DNA of 54,427 nt from Candidatus Oceanisphaera merdipullorum (GTDB lineage Bacteria; Pseudomonadota; Gammaproteobacteria; Enterobacterales; Aeromonadaceae). The notes beneath the pieces are model-generated. The model did not search any database, was not told the origin of the DNA, and saw only the letters and a list, made by a program, of their open reading frames with translations. Shown piece by piece: positions 1-8,908 of this stretch (position 1 is its first letter; every line of letters starts with the position of its first letter). The stretch is from the NCBI GenBank assembly GCA_018883865.1, contig JAHLFI010000052.1, positions 1 through 54,427 on the forward strand, written 5' to 3'. A program made the translations under genes and the position numbers.

Positions 1-21
1 TAAACGGAGGTTAATTCATCA

Positions 22-2226
22 ATGTCGTCATCGACCGCACTTGCTTTGCTCAGGGTGGCACTGCCCGTCCCGCTGCGTCGAGAGTTTGATTATCTCTGTC
101 CTTTGCCATTGCCAGCTCCCGGTTGTCGGGTAGCGGTGCTGTTTGGTAACCGCGCCATGACAGGTCTAGTACTGTCTCATCCCGATGATTCCAGTATAGA
201 TAGGGCCAAGCTAAAACCCATTACCGCAGTGTTAGACCCAGAACCTATCTTAGCCGATGGCGAGCTCAAACTGTTGGCTTGGGCGGCCCAGTATTATTTG
301 TATGCCACCGGCGAAGTCTATTTTCAGGCGTTGCCGACGTTATTACGCAAAGGTGAGCCAGCGACCTATCGCAGCTCTAGCTTCTGGCATTTATTAGATA
401 ACGAAGCACCAGTCCAAGTACCGGCGCGGGCCATTAAGCAGCAACAGGCACTGAGTTTACTGCGTCAAGGCCCCTTGAGTGCCGGTGAATTGCAAGTGCG
501 AGGCGTGACTAGCGCCACCTTAAACGCCTTGGCAAAAAAACAGCTGGCTGAAAAACGCGAGCAAGTGCCAGAATCACAAGATTGGCGAGCAAGCGCATGG
601 CAGATTAGCGAGCAAGACAAGCACAGGCTCACCACAGAGCAAGCATTAGCGGTGAGTCTAATTCAAAGCGCACAGGGTTTTAGCCCTTTCTTACTTGAAG
701 GTATTACCGGCTCGGGTAAAACCGAAGTGTATCTGCAGGTAATGGAGGCAGTATTAAAAGCCGGTAGACAAGTATTAGTGCTGGTGCCAGAGATTGGCTT
801 AGCCCCGCAAACAATCGCCCGTTTTCAACAGCGCTTTAGCTTACCAATTTGCACACTACACTCGGCCATGAATGAGCGCGAGCGACTCGATGCTTGGTTG
901 TCGTGTCGCGACGGCAGCAGTGCCATCGTCATAGGTACGCGCTCCGCCCTGCTCACGCCCTTTGCCCGTTTAGGGCTGATTATCATAGATGAAGAGCACG
1001 ATACCTCTTTCAAACAGCAAGAGGGCTTTCGCTATCACGCCCGCGACTTAGCACTGCTGCGGGCGCATCAGCTGGATATTCCTATCGTGCTGGGCTCGGC
1101 CACGCCGTGTTTTGAAAGCCTGCACAATGCTGCAAGTGGTAAATATCAGCTGTTAACCTTAAGCCAGCGCCCAGGCACTGCCACGGTCGCCGAGCATGTA
1201 TTACTGGATAGCAAGAACGTGCAGATGCACGCCGGATTATCGCCGCAATTAATTACCCTGCTGGGCCAAGAGCTAAGTAAAGGCAATCAGGTGATGCTGT
1301 TTTTAAATCGCCGCGGTTATGCGCCGGCCCTATTATGCCACGGCTGCGGCTGGATTGCGGATTGCGAGCGCTGCGACGCCCACTACACTTGGCACCACAA
1401 GCCTTCGCGGCTACATTGCCATCATTGCGATCACCAACGACCGCTGCCGCCCACCTGTCCCAATTGTGGCAGCACGCAGTTAATGGGCACAGGCCTAGGT
1501 ACCGAGCAAGTCGAGCAGGCTCTAATGGGTTTATTTCCGCAATATGGCATCATTCGCATCGACCGCGATAACACCCGGCGCAAAGGCAGCTTCGAACAAC
1601 ATTTGGAAGGCATTCGCAACGGTCAGTATCAGATCTTGATTGGCACGCAAATGCTGGCCAAGGGCCATCATTTTCCGGATGTGACTTTAGTCGCTATGTT
1701 AGATGCAGACGGTGCCTTGTTTGCCAGTGACTTTCGCGCCACCGAGCGTTTTGCCCAACTGTATATTCAAGTGGCGGGCCGTGCAGGACGCGCCAGTAAG
1801 CCGGGGCGCGTGGTACTGCAAACCCACCAGCCAGATCATGCACTACTGCAAGACTTGGCCAATCAGGGGTATCGGCACTTTGCTCACAGTGCGCTGCAAG
1901 AGCGCCAATTAGCAAACTTACCGCCGTTTAGCTTTCAAGCGCTGTTTCGGGCAAGAGCCACGAATGCGCACCAAGTGCAGACTTTTTTACAGCAATTAGT
2001 GCAACAGCTGCAACCGCACTTGCCTAATACGGTGCTGTGTTTGGGGCCGCTCAGCGCGCAAATGGAGCGCAAAGCCGGAGAGTATCGTTATCAGCTGTTA
2101 TTGCAATCGAGTCAGCGCCGCGAGCTGGCCTCGGCGTGCCGCTTGAGCTTGGCCATTATCGATAAGCTGGCATCGTCCCGTAAGGTACGCTGGTCATTGG
2201 ATATAGACCCGGTCGATCTCTTTTAG
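22..2226 (+). CDS. priA: Primosomal protein N' (PriA replication-restart helicase)
   Basis: PriA is the 3'-to-5' superfamily 2 helicase that recognises stalled forks and D-loops and reloads the replisome through PriB/DnaT/DnaC. The 734-residue product has the family's usual length. Visible are an N-terminal DNA-binding part, Walker A GITGSGKT at about residues 227-234, the DEEH box at about 323-326, and a cysteine-rich zinc insert between about 439 and 481 (CHGCG, CERC, CHHC, CPNCG pairs) that is diagnostic for PriA. The ATG at 22 has an excellent GGAGG 11 bases upstream, so this start is secure. It is the first gene of the window; argS follows 267 bases downstream on the same strand. No disruption seen. 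Confidence 0.97.
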   Translation: MSSSTALALLRVALPVPLRREFDYLCPLPLPAPGCRVAVLFGNRAMTGLVLSHPDDSSIDRAKLKPITAVLDPEPILADGELKLLAWAAQYYLYATGEVYFQALPTLLRKGEPATYRSSSFWHLLDNEAPVQVPARAIKQQQALSLLRQGPLSAGELQVRGVTSATLNALAKKQLAEKREQVPESQDWRASAWQISEQDKHRLTTEQALAVSLIQSAQGFSPFLLEGITGSGKTEVYLQVMEAVLKAGRQVLVLVPEIGLAPQTIARFQQRFSLPICTLHSAMNERERLDAWLSCRDGSSAIVIGTRSALLTPFARLGLIIIDEEHDTSFKQQEGFRYHARDLALLRAHQLDIPIVLGSATPCFESLHNAASGKYQLLTLSQRPGTATVAEHVLLDSKNVQMHAGLSPQLITLLGQELSKGNQVMLFLNRRGYAPALLCHGCGWIADCERCDAHYTWHHKPSRLHCHHCDHQRPLPPTCPNCGSTQLMGTGLGTEQVEQALMGLFPQYGIIRIDRDNTRRKGSFEQHLEGIRNGQYQILIGTQMLAKGHHFPDVTLVAMLDADGALFASDFRATERFAQLYIQVAGRAGRASKPGRVVLQTHQPDHALLQDLANQGYRHFAHSALQERQLANLPPFSFQALFRARATNAHQVQTFLQQLVQQLQPHLPNTVLCLGPLSAQMERKAGEYRYQLLLQSSQRRELASACRLSLAIIDKLASSRKVRWSLDIDPVDLF

Positions 2227-2415
2227 ATAACTGTCACCTGTTCCACTAGGCTATTGATTAAATAACCAATAACGGGCCAGCTGCGGCTAACTAGCGCCTG
2301 TTTAGGCGAATAGTAAGGCGACAGATTTTGCCGTCGTCAGCAACATACTTCTGTACAGAGATAAGCTAGTGGGTGGTTTTTACCGGTGATGGCTGGCCTC
2401 ACTTGGCCTTGGCGG

Positions 2416-2444
2416 TGGTTTTCTGCCCCCGATTTGCGTAGAAT
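2416..2444 (+). promoter_or_regulatory. Possible argS promoter
   Basis: The 267-base priA-argS gap contains a TAGAAT -10-like hexamer at 2439-2444, about 50 bases before the argS ATG. The -35 region (a GT-rich stretch around 2416-2421) is poor, so this is only a candidate. I see no T-tailed hairpin that would end priA transcription in this gap. Confidence 0.3.
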
Positions 2445-2493
2445 TTCCCACCCGGGTTATCTGTGACCTTGTCTTTAATTTGGTGAATTGACT

Positions 2494-4251
2494 ATGAAAG
2501 AACATATTCAGGCTCTACTTGAGCAGACGGTAGCGACGCTACAACAGCAAGGCAAGCTGCCTGCCGATCTTGATCTTCGCGTCCAAGTAGACAGAACCAA
2601 AGACAAAAGTCACGGCGACTTAGCCACTAACCTAGCCCTGTTATTGGCCAAACCAGCAGGGCAAAACCCCCGCGCGTTAGCCCAACTGCTGGTAGCTAAT
2701 CTGCCTGCCTCTGAGCTGGTGGCTAAGACTGAATTAGCAGGCCCTGGCTTTATTAACTTCTTCTTGGATAGCGCCTGGTTAGCCCGCCAGATTGACGCCA
2801 TGGTGGCGGACGATCGCGCCAACATTCCGGTGGCCGAGCACATTCAAACCGTAGTGGTGGATTACTCTGCACCCAACGTGGCCAAAGAAATGCACGTGGG
2901 CCATTTGCGCTCCAGCGTCATCGGCGATGCGGTAGTGCGTACCTTAGAATTTTTAGGTCATAAGGTGATCCGCGCCAACCATATCGGCGATTGGGGCACT
3001 CAGTTCGGCATGTTGATTGCTCATCTGGAAGAGCTGGAAAAAGTGAATCCCGATGTAGCCGATTCAGGCTTAGCGGATTTAGAACAGTTCTATCGCGAGT
3101 CTAAGCAAAAATACGATGCAGATCCGGTGTTTGCCGAGCGCGCGCGTAACTACGTGGTCAAACTACAAGGCGGCGATGACTATTGCCTTACTATGTGGCA
3201 CAAGCTGGTTAAGATCACGCTGCAGCATAACCAAGCCATTTATGATCGCCTCAATGTCTCACTCACGCCTGAGCATGTGATGGGTGAGAGCATGTACAAC
3301 CCCATGCTGGCCGACATAGTCGCCGATCTGCAAGCCAAAGGATTGGCGGTAGAAAGCGAAGGCGCGATAGTGGTGTACTTAGATGAGTACAAGAATAAAG
3401 ACGGCGATCCTATGGGCGTGATAGTGCGCAAAAAAGATGGCGGCTTTTTGTATACCACCACCGATATTGCCTGTGCCAAATATCGCTATGAGCAGCTGCA
3501 TGCGGATCGCGTGCTGTACTTTATCGACTCCCGCCAGCATCAACATTTAATGCAAGCCTGGAGCATAGTGCACAAGGCCGGTTATGTACCTGAGTCGGTA
3601 AGCCTAGAGCACCACGCCTTTGGCATGATGCTGGGTAAAGACGGTCGACCATTCAAGACCCGCACCGGCGGCACAGTCCGCTTAGTGGACCTGTTGGATG
3701 AGGCACAAGAAAGAGCCACGGCGTTACTGGCGAAAAGAGACACAGATTTTAGCGAAGACGAAAAAGCCGATATCGCACGTCGTGTGGCCATGGGCGCAGT
3801 AAAATATGCCGATTTGTCAAAAAGCCGCACCACTGACTACATCTTCGACTGGGACAACATGTTGTCCTTCGAAGGTAATACCGCGCCTTATTTGCAGTAT
3901 GCCTACACCCGCGTGCAGTCCATCTTTCGCCGCTCCGGCATCTTGAGCGACGCTAACTTACAAGGTCAGGTGGTGCTAAGCGCTCCAGCCGAAGAAGCAC
4001 TGGCGCAAAAATTGGTGCAATTTAACGACACCATTAAATCCGTGGCCGACAAAGGCCTGCCACATTTAATGTGCCTGTACCTTTATGAGCTATCTGGCGC
4101 CTTTATGAGCTTTTATGAAGCCTGCCCCATTAACAAAGAAGGCGTGACCATAGAAGAACGTGACAGCCGCCTGCGCCTGTGTGCCGCCACCGCTAAGGTG
4201 TTAAGTCTGGGCTTGTCTTTGCTGGGCATCGAAACGTTGGAGCGTATGTGA
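2494..4251 (+). CDS. argS: Arginine--tRNA ligase
   Basis: Class I aminoacyl-tRNA synthetase that charges tRNA-Arg with arginine in the cytoplasm. The N-terminal Add1 domain ends in the conserved GPGFINFFL stretch; the HIGH-type motif reads HVGHLRS; the KMSK-equivalent loop region reads [15 protein letters not shown]; the C-terminal DALR anticodon-binding domain ends in the typical LERM. I chose the ATG at 2494, giving 585 residues (E. coli 577), rather than the TTG two codons upstream, because the first residues then align with family members (MKEHIQALL). The ribosome binding site is weak (GGTG). ftsN follows after 3 bases, suggesting cotranscription. Confidence 0.96.
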   Translation: MKEHIQALLEQTVATLQQQGKLPADLDLRVQVDRTKDKSHGDLATNLALLLAKPAGQNPRALAQLLVANLPASELVAKTELAGPGFINFFLDSAWLARQIDAMVADDRANIPVAEHIQTVVVDYSAPNVAKEMHVGHLRSSVIGDAVVRTLEFLGHKVIRANHIGDWGTQFGMLIAHLEELEKVNPDVADSGLADLEQFYRESKQKYDADPVFAERARNYVVKLQGGDDYCLTMWHKLVKITLQHNQAIYDRLNVSLTPEHVMGESMYNPMLADIVADLQAKGLAVESEGAIVVYLDEYKNKDGDPMGVIVRKKDGGFLYTTTDIACAKYRYEQLHADRVLYFIDSRQHQHLMQAWSIVHKAGYVPESVSLEHHAFGMMLGKDGRPFKTRTGGTVRLVDLLDEAQERATALLAKRDTDFSEDEKADIARRVAMGAVKYADLSKSRTTDYIFDWDNMLSFEGNTAPYLQYAYTRVQSIFRRSGILSDANLQGQVVLSAPAEEALAQKLVQFNDTIKSVADKGLPHLMCLYLYELSGAFMSFYEACPINKEGVTIEERDSRLRLCAATAKVLSLGLSLLGIETLERM

Positions 4252-4254
4252 TCC

Positions 4255-4848
4255 ATGGCTAAGGATTACGTACGACGTACTAAACCGAAAAGCAAAACCA
4301 CGACGCGGGCTAAAAAAAGCACGGGCAACGGCCGTGGCCGAGCACCTGCACCCCGTCGTTTACCTATTTTTCCGATGTTATTACTGGTGATGGTAGCCGG
4401 TGCTTTAGGCTATCTGATCCACATTATTAAGGGTGCGGCCGATCAGCGCCCAGTTACGCCGGCCGCGGTCGTCTCCACCAAGGACACCAGCACAGCGGCG
4501 CAAACTGCGCCGATTAACCCTATAGACCAAAAACCGGTCGAAAAATGGACTTATATCCAGCAGCTGGAAAATAAAGAAGTGGTGGTGAAATTACCCGAGG
4601 CTAAGCAATCGACGCAGCGTTATTTGCTGCAGTGTGGCTCTTTTAAATCGGCTGCTCAGGCAGAGCAGGTGAAAGCCAAGATTGCCTTCCAAGGCTTAGG
4701 CTCTCAAGTGCGCCACGCCAGCGGCAGCGTTTGGTATCGCGTAGTGTTAGGCCCCTACGACAGCCAGCGGGTGGCGGAGCAAGATAAGCACAAATTAATT
4801 AAGGCTAAAGCCGTTGGCGATTGTGCTATCGCAAACTGGCAGGGTTGA
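4255..4848 (+). CDS. ftsN: Cell division protein FtsN (SPOR domain)
   Basis: FtsN is the late divisome protein that triggers septal peptidoglycan synthesis. The 197-residue product has the expected bitopic layout: a basic cytoplasmic start (MAKDYVRRTKP, matching the E. coli MAQRDYVRR-type start), one membrane helix at about residues 39-60, a low-complexity periplasmic linker, and a C-terminal SPOR domain at about 122-195 that binds denuded glycan strands. It is shorter than E. coli FtsN (319) mainly in the linker. It begins 3 bases after argS, and its stop codon overlaps the proposed hslV promoter. The priA/ftsN/hslVU neighbourhood is as in enterobacteria. Confidence 0.93.
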   Translation: MAKDYVRRTKPKSKTTTRAKKSTGNGRGRAPAPRRLPIFPMLLLVMVAGALGYLIHIIKGAADQRPVTPAAVVSTKDTSTAAQTAPINPIDQKPVEKWTYIQQLENKEVVVKLPEAKQSTQRYLLQCGSFKSAAQAEQVKAKIAFQGLGSQVRHASGSVWYRVVLGPYDSQRVAEQDKHKLIKAKAVGDCAIANWQG

Positions 4849-4872
4849 TCTTGACATAACGCGCCCCCATTT
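4844..4872 (+). promoter_or_regulatory. Candidate heat-shock (sigma-32) promoter for hslVU
   Basis: A CCCCATTT element at 4865-4872, followed by CTG as in the E. coli groE -10 region, lies 15 bases after GTTGAT (4844-4849), which overlaps the ftsN stop. An alternative CTTGACA at 4850-4856 would give a spacer that is too short. hslVU is a known sigma-32 operon in E. coli, and the position about 57 bases before the hslV start fits. The -35 match is imperfect, so the assignment is an inference. Confidence 0.55.
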
Positions 4873-4928
4873 CTGTGTAGATGACATTTTTGCCGTTCTA
4901 GCGGCTACACAGTCAAGTGAGGTTTTTA

Positions 4929-5462
4929 GTGACAACGATCGTTTCAGTCCGCCGTAATGGCAAAGTAGTTATTGGCGGCGATGGCCAAGTTTCCCTTGGT
5001 AATACCGTAATGAAGGGCAACGCTCGCAAGGTACATCGCCTCTATAACGGTAAGGTACTGGCAGGCTTTGCCGGTGGCACCGCCGATGCCTTCACCCTGC
5101 TAGAACGCTTTGAAGCCAAGCTGCAAGCCCACCAAGGCAATCTTGAGCGCGCTGCCGTGGAGCTGGCAAAAGACTGGCGCACCGATCGCGCGCTGCGCAA
5201 ATTAGAAGCGCTGTTGGCGGTCGCCGACGCAAAAAATTCCTTCATTATTACCGGTAACGGTGACGTGGTGCAGCCCGAAGACGATCTGATCGCCATCGGC
5301 TCCGGGGGCGCCTTTGCCCAATCTGCCGCTCGCGCCTTATTAGACAATACCGATTTATCAGCAACAGACATAGTAGAAAAAGCCCTGACTATCGCCGGCA
5401 ACATCTGCGTCTTTACTAATGGTCATCACACCATAGAAGAGCTGGACTATGCCGACAAATAA
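4929..5462 (+). CDS. hslV: ATP-dependent protease subunit HslV
   Basis: HslV (ClpQ) is the proteasome-like peptidase of the HslUV complex; a double hexamer is capped by the HslU unfoldase. The GTG at 4929 is chosen as start: it gives [14 protein letters not shown], so that after Met removal Thr2 becomes the catalytic N-terminal nucleophile, as in all HslV proteins. A TGAGG motif sits 7 bases upstream. The longer reading from GTG 4917 would bury the nucleophile and is rejected. The 177-residue length matches E. coli (176). Conserved blocks [14 protein letters not shown] and IGSGG are present. hslU follows after 67 bases. Confidence 0.97.
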   Translation: MTTIVSVRRNGKVVIGGDGQVSLGNTVMKGNARKVHRLYNGKVLAGFAGGTADAFTLLERFEAKLQAHQGNLERAAVELAKDWRTDRALRKLEALLAVADAKNSFIITGNGDVVQPEDDLIAIGSGGAFAQSAARALLDNTDLSATDIVEKALTIAGNICVFTNGHHTIEELDYADK

Positions 5463-5529
5463 CAGCGGCAGATAAGGCCACTAATTTACTGAGGTCAGGC
5501 ATTGTCTGGCCCGCATTAAGGATTTGAAC

Positions 5530-6861
5530 ATGTCTGACATGACTCCCAGAGAAATCGTGCACGAGCTAGACAAGCACATAGTTGGCCAGTCTGATGCTAA
5601 ACGGGCCGTTGCCATAGCGTTGCGTAATCGCTGGCGTCGTATGCAGCTGCCGCTAGAGCTGCGCCAAGAGGTCTCGCCAAAAAATATTTTGATGATAGGC
5701 CCCACCGGAGTCGGTAAAACTGAAATTGCTCGTCGTCTGGCGAGGCTGGCTAACGCCCCTTTCATTAAGGTCGAAGCCACTAAGTTCACCGAAGTGGGCT
5801 ATGTAGGCAAGGAAGTGGACAGCATCATCCGCGATATCACCGATATCGCGATAAAGATGACCCGCGAACAGCAGATGAAAAAATATCAGCACAGAGCGGA
5901 AGAAGCGGCGGAAGAGCGGGTATTAGATGCGCTGCTGCCTAATCCGCGCAACAGCCGAGGCGAAGAAGAAAAAGCCGATAACGGCAATAGTCGCCAAATT
6001 TTTCGCAAGAAACTGCGCGAAGGTCAGCTCGACGATAAAGAAATTGAAATCGACGTGGCAGCGCCGCAGATGGGCGTAGAGATTATGGCCCCGCCCGGCA
6101 TGGAAGAAATGACGAATCAGCTGCAAGGCATGTTTCAAAGTCTCGCCGCCGGCCACACAAGTAAACCCCGTAAGATGAAAATCAAAGAAGCGCTGAAGTT
6201 ATTAATCGAAGAAGAAGCGGCTAAGCAGCTCAATCCAGAAGAGCTAAAAGAACAAGCGATTCATGCGGTAGAAAACCATGGCATCGTCTTTATCGACGAA
6301 TTCGACAAAATCTGTAAGCGTGGTGAAACCTCTGGCCCTGATGTGTCCCGTGAAGGCGTACAGCGCGACTTACTGCCCTTGATTGAAGGCAGCACGGTCA
6401 ACACCAAGCACGGCATGGTGCGTACCGACCATATGCTGTTTATCGCCTCTGGCGCCTTTCAGGTGGCTAAACCTTCGGACCTGATCCCTGAGTTGCAGGG
6501 CCGCTTGCCGATCCGCGTGGAATTAAGCTCGCTCAATACCGATGACTTCGAGCGCATCTTAACTGAGCCGAATGCCTCGCTGACCGAGCAATATAAAGCG
6601 CTACTAGCCACAGAAAACGTGACTATCGACTTTACCAAGGCCGGTATTCGCCGCTTAGCGGAGGCCGCATGGCGGGTGAACGAGCGTACTGAAAATATCG
6701 GAGCTCGCCGCTTGCACACTATCATGGAGCGCTTGCTCGATGAGCTATCATTTGAAGCCTCTGACAAATCGGGTGAAAGTATCCTCATCGACGAGCACTA
6801 TGTGGATCGCTACCTCGAAGACCTAATAGAAGACGAAGATTTGAGCCGTTATATTCTCTAA
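5530..6861 (+). CDS. hslU: HslU ATPase, unfoldase subunit of HslUV
   Basis: AAA+ ATPase (ClpY) that unfolds substrates and feeds them to HslV. The ATG at 5530 (AAGGA 7 bases upstream) gives 443 residues, exactly the E. coli length, starting [14 protein letters not shown]; the TTG two codons earlier is not needed. Walker A is GPTGVGKT near residue 57-64, the pore motif is in GYVGKEVDS, and the I-domain lies at about 110-240. The Walker B region reads VFIDEFDK where E. coli has DEID, a conservative change. The C-terminus ends SRYIL, the conserved tail that docks into HslV. It forms an operon with hslV. Confidence 0.98.
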   Translation: MSDMTPREIVHELDKHIVGQSDAKRAVAIALRNRWRRMQLPLELRQEVSPKNILMIGPTGVGKTEIARRLARLANAPFIKVEATKFTEVGYVGKEVDSIIRDITDIAIKMTREQQMKKYQHRAEEAAEERVLDALLPNPRNSRGEEEKADNGNSRQIFRKKLREGQLDDKEIEIDVAAPQMGVEIMAPPGMEEMTNQLQGMFQSLAAGHTSKPRKMKIKEALKLLIEEEAAKQLNPEELKEQAIHAVENHGIVFIDEFDKICKRGETSGPDVSREGVQRDLLPLIEGSTVNTKHGMVRTDHMLFIASGAFQVAKPSDLIPELQGRLPIRVELSSLNTDDFERILTEPNASLTEQYKALLATENVTIDFTKAGIRRLAEAAWRVNERTENIGARRLHTIMERLLDELSFEASDKSGESILIDEHYVDRYLEDLIEDEDLSRYIL

Positions 6862-6872
6862 TTTTCAGCATC

Positions 6873-6908
6873 CAGTTGCGGCTATTGTCAGGCAATAAGT
6901 CGCAGCTG
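6873..6908. repeat. Imperfect hairpin between hslU and rraA
   Basis: Arms at 6873-6887 and 6893-6908 pair with about two mismatches and one bulge around a 5-base loop. No T-run follows, so it is not a classical intrinsic terminator, but it could act as a weak or factor-dependent end for hslVU mRNA. Confidence 0.4.
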
Positions 6909-6953
6909 TCCTAGGCATTAAGTAAGGCGCGGCGTGCTGTCACACGATTGTGA

Positions 6954-6981
6954 TTGAAAACTGCGCACGCCCCTTTATACT
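6954..6981 (+). promoter_or_regulatory. Sigma-70-type promoter of rraA
   Basis: TTGAAA (6954-6959), 16-base spacer, TATACT (6976-6981). Transcription would begin near 6988, about 28 bases before the rraA ATG. This makes the upstream in-frame GTG at 6950 untenable as a start for transcripts from this promoter. Confidence 0.65.
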
Positions 6982-7015
6982 TAATGCCACCTTGTTTCCA
7001 AATGTGGCTGACTTC

Positions 7016-7552
7016 ATGGAATACAATACTTCAGAATTGTGCGATACCTATATTGATATGGTGGACGTGGTTGAACCCATGTTCTCCAGTTTTGGCGGCC
7101 GAAATTCCTTTGGCGGCGCTATTACTACCATCAAGTGCTTCGAGTCTAACGGCTTGATTAGCGAAATGGTAAAAGAAGATGGCCAAGGCCGAGTGCTGCT
7201 GATCGACGGCGGTGGTTCTTTACGCCGCGCGCTAATTGATGCAGAAATAGCCGAAACCGCGGCCGAAAATGGTTGGGAAGGTATTATTTGCTACGGTTGT
7301 GTGCGTGAAGTAGATGCGCTGGATGAGCTAGATCTCGGTATTCAAGCCTTGGCTTCGATTCCAGTCGGTGCAGATCAAAACGACATAGGTGAGCTGCAAG
7401 TACCCGTTAACTTTGGTGGTGTAACCTTCTTGCCCGCCGACTATGTGTATGCCGACACCACGGGCGTGATCTTATCTCCCGAGCCGTTAGACATAGAAGA
7501 TGAAGGCGACTACGACGGCGATTATGCCGAAGGCGAAGAAGACCAATCTTAA
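7016..7552 (+). CDS. rraA: Ribonuclease E activity regulator RraA
   Basis: RraA is a trimeric protein that binds RNase E and its scaffold and dampens mRNA decay; it was once mis-named MenG. The ATG at 7016 gives [12 protein letters not shown], matching the E. coli start (MKYDTSELCDIY), and lies just downstream of a good promoter. The fold's signature stretches are present: [28 protein letters not shown] and PVNFGGVTF. At 178 residues it exceeds E. coli (161) by an acidic tail of Asp/Glu/Tyr/Gly residues from about 162 onward. No obvious Shine-Dalgarno sequence is visible. A strong terminator follows. Confidence 0.95.
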   Translation: MEYNTSELCDTYIDMVDVVEPMFSSFGGRNSFGGAITTIKCFESNGLISEMVKEDGQGRVLLIDGGGSLRRALIDAEIAETAAENGWEGIICYGCVREVDALDELDLGIQALASIPVGADQNDIGELQVPVNFGGVTFLPADYVYADTTGVILSPEPLDIEDEGDYDGDYAEGEEDQS

Positions 7553-7608
7553 TCGATAGCTGTCAGCTTTAAGCCGTCAGTGAGACACAGCAAGTGAAGC
7601 GCTAAAAC

Positions 7609-7640
7609 AAAAGGCCAACCCTATGGGGTTGGCCTTTTTT
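7609..7640. terminator. Bidirectional terminator between rraA and zapB
   Basis: A 9-bp GC-rich stem (GGCCAACCC at 7613-7621, GGGTTGGCC at 7626-7634) with a TATG loop is flanked by AAAACAAAA on the left and TTTTTT on the right. It can therefore terminate convergent rraA (+) and zapB (-) transcripts. Confidence 0.88.
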
Positions 7641-7682
7641 CAGCTTATCGAACGGCTGATAGCTTACGGCTTACCTCAGCCG

Positions 7683-7934
7683 TTACGCGTTTTCATCTAC
7701 CTGATCAATCTTGCCTAACAGTACGCGTAAGCGATCTTGCCAAGCTTCATGCTGCTGCTTGAGCTGCTGATTGTCTTGTTCGAGCTGAGTGTCGTTTTGC
7801 TTGAGCTGCTGATTCTCTTCGCCTAACTGGCTGTTTAGCTCTTTTAACTCTTCAACTTCCATTTGTAATAAAGCAATAGTGTCTACGGCCGACAGTATTT
7901 TGGCTTCCAGCTTTTCTAATACATCAAAAGACAT
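7683..7934 (-). CDS. zapB: Cell division protein ZapB
   Basis: ZapB is a small coiled-coil protein that binds ZapA, stabilises the FtsZ ring and links it to the terminus macrodomain through MatP. The 83-residue product starts [13 protein letters not shown], close to E. coli MSLEVFEKLEAKV, and is a single continuous coiled coil rich in Gln, Glu and Leu with heptad repeats ([19 protein letters not shown]). The ATG at 7934 has AGGGGTGA upstream on the minus strand. The longer frame starting at 8018 has no ribosome binding site and no family support. Its placement beside rraA is shared with other gammaproteobacteria. Confidence 0.93.
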   Translation of the reverse strand: MSFDVLEKLEAKILSAVDTIALLQMEVEELKELNSQLGEENQQLKQNDTQLEQDNQQLKQQHEAWQDRLRVLLGKIDQVDENA

Positions 7935-8045
7935 GCATTCACCCCTAACATCACGGTTGTTCGGCCGGCTGGCCGCGCTAATAGCAAAGAGGATACAGCG
8001 CCATTTGTTTGACAACAAGTGGCCACCGCGTTTGCAAGACAGATT

Positions 8046-8063
8046 AGCCGATATTTATCGGCT
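8046..8063. repeat. Perfect 8-bp inverted repeat downstream of cysE
   Basis: AGCCGATA (8046-8053) and TATCGGCT (8056-8063) are separated by TT. It lies between the cysE stop (8093) and zapB on the minus strand. Without a T-run on that strand it is not a clear terminator; it could be an operator-like palindrome. Confidence 0.35.
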
Positions 8064-8092
8064 CTACGTCAATAACAGGCGTCAATAAAGGC

Positions 8093-8875
8093 CTAAATAT
8101 TTTGATTCATATCAAAAGATGGCATATCGGAGCAAGGCCGGCCCACGATACGCGCCGGCACACCAGCCACTGTAGTGTGCGGCGGTACCGCATCTAGCAC
8201 CACGCTGCCGGCCCCCACTTTAGCACCGGCACCGACTTCGATATTGCCTAATATTTTAGCACCCGCGCCTATCATGACCCCATGACGAATTTTGGGATGT
8301 CGATCACCGCCGGCCTTGCCGGTACCGCCTAAGGTGACGTTTTGTAAGATAGATACATCGTCTTCGATGACGGCGGTTTCCCCCACCACTATGCCGGTGG
8401 CATGGTCAAACATGATGCCTTTACCGATGCGCGCCGCCGGGTGCACATCCACGCCAAACACCACCGAAATTTGATTTTGCAAATAAGTAGCCAAGGCTCG
8501 ACGGCCATGGCGCCACAGCCAGTTAGCAATGCGATACCCTTGCAGCGCATGAAAGCCTTTCAGATACAAAAGCGGCGTAGAAAATAAGTCCACCGCCGGA
8601 TCCCGCTCTTGTACCGCACAAATATCGGTGGCAGCAATATCGAGGATACAAGGCTCTGCATCGACTACCGACTCTATCACCTCACGCAGGCTAATGGCCG
8701 GCATCACAGAGCTCTCTAACTTATTGGCTAAAATAAAGCTCAATGAGCACTTTAACGTGTCGTGGTTAAGAATGGTCGAATAGTAAAAGCTACCTAACAT
8801 GGGCTCTTCTGCAATCATCCAGCGGGCTTCTTCGCGGATGCGCAACCAAGTACTAGCTTGAATGCCGTCTTCCAT
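8093..8875 (-). CDS. cysE: Serine O-acetyltransferase
   Basis: CysE acetylates L-serine with acetyl-CoA, the first step of cysteine synthesis, and is usually feedback inhibited by cysteine. The 260-residue protein has the N-terminal helical domain (residues about 10-140) and the left-handed beta-helix of hexapeptide repeats (about 145-245), with catalytic DHATGIVVGETAV and the GGTGK...DRHPKI loop. Its C-terminal tail, which binds the cysteine synthase CysK, ends in Asn-Ile and is shorter than in E. coli (273); tails ending in Ile are typical for that interaction. AAGG lies upstream of the ATG. It is 33 bases downstream of fieF on the same strand. Confidence 0.96.
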   Translation of the reverse strand: MEDGIQASTWLRIREEARWMIAEEPMLGSFYYSTILNHDTLKCSLSFILANKLESSVMPAISLREVIESVVDAEPCILDIAATDICAVQERDPAVDLFSTPLLYLKGFHALQGYRIANWLWRHGRRALATYLQNQISVVFGVDVHPAARIGKGIMFDHATGIVVGETAVIEDDVSILQNVTLGGTGKAGGDRHPKIRHGVMIGAGAKILGNIEVGAGAKVGAGSVVLDAVPPHTTVAGVPARIVGRPCSDMPSFDMNQNI

Positions 8876-8908
8876 GGGTTAAACCTTGTTTACTGTAAAA
8901 AGAAGTGT

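Noticed and set aside
4850-4870. CTTGACA to CCCCAT as the sigma-32 pair
   Set aside because: The spacer is about 8-9 bases, too short; the GTTGAT at 4844 gives a better distance.
4917-4928. Upstream GTG start for HslV
   Set aside because: It would place four residues before the N-terminal Thr nucleophile; its TGAGG is the ribosome binding site for the GTG at 4929.
5042-5404. 120-codon minus-strand frame opposite hslV
   Set aside because: Antisense shadow of a strongly conserved gene; no ribosome binding site or recognisable protein.
6950-7015. In-frame GTG start extending RraA by 22 residues
   Set aside because: It would precede the start site of the good promoter at 6954-6981, has no ribosome binding site and is absent from the family alignment I recall.
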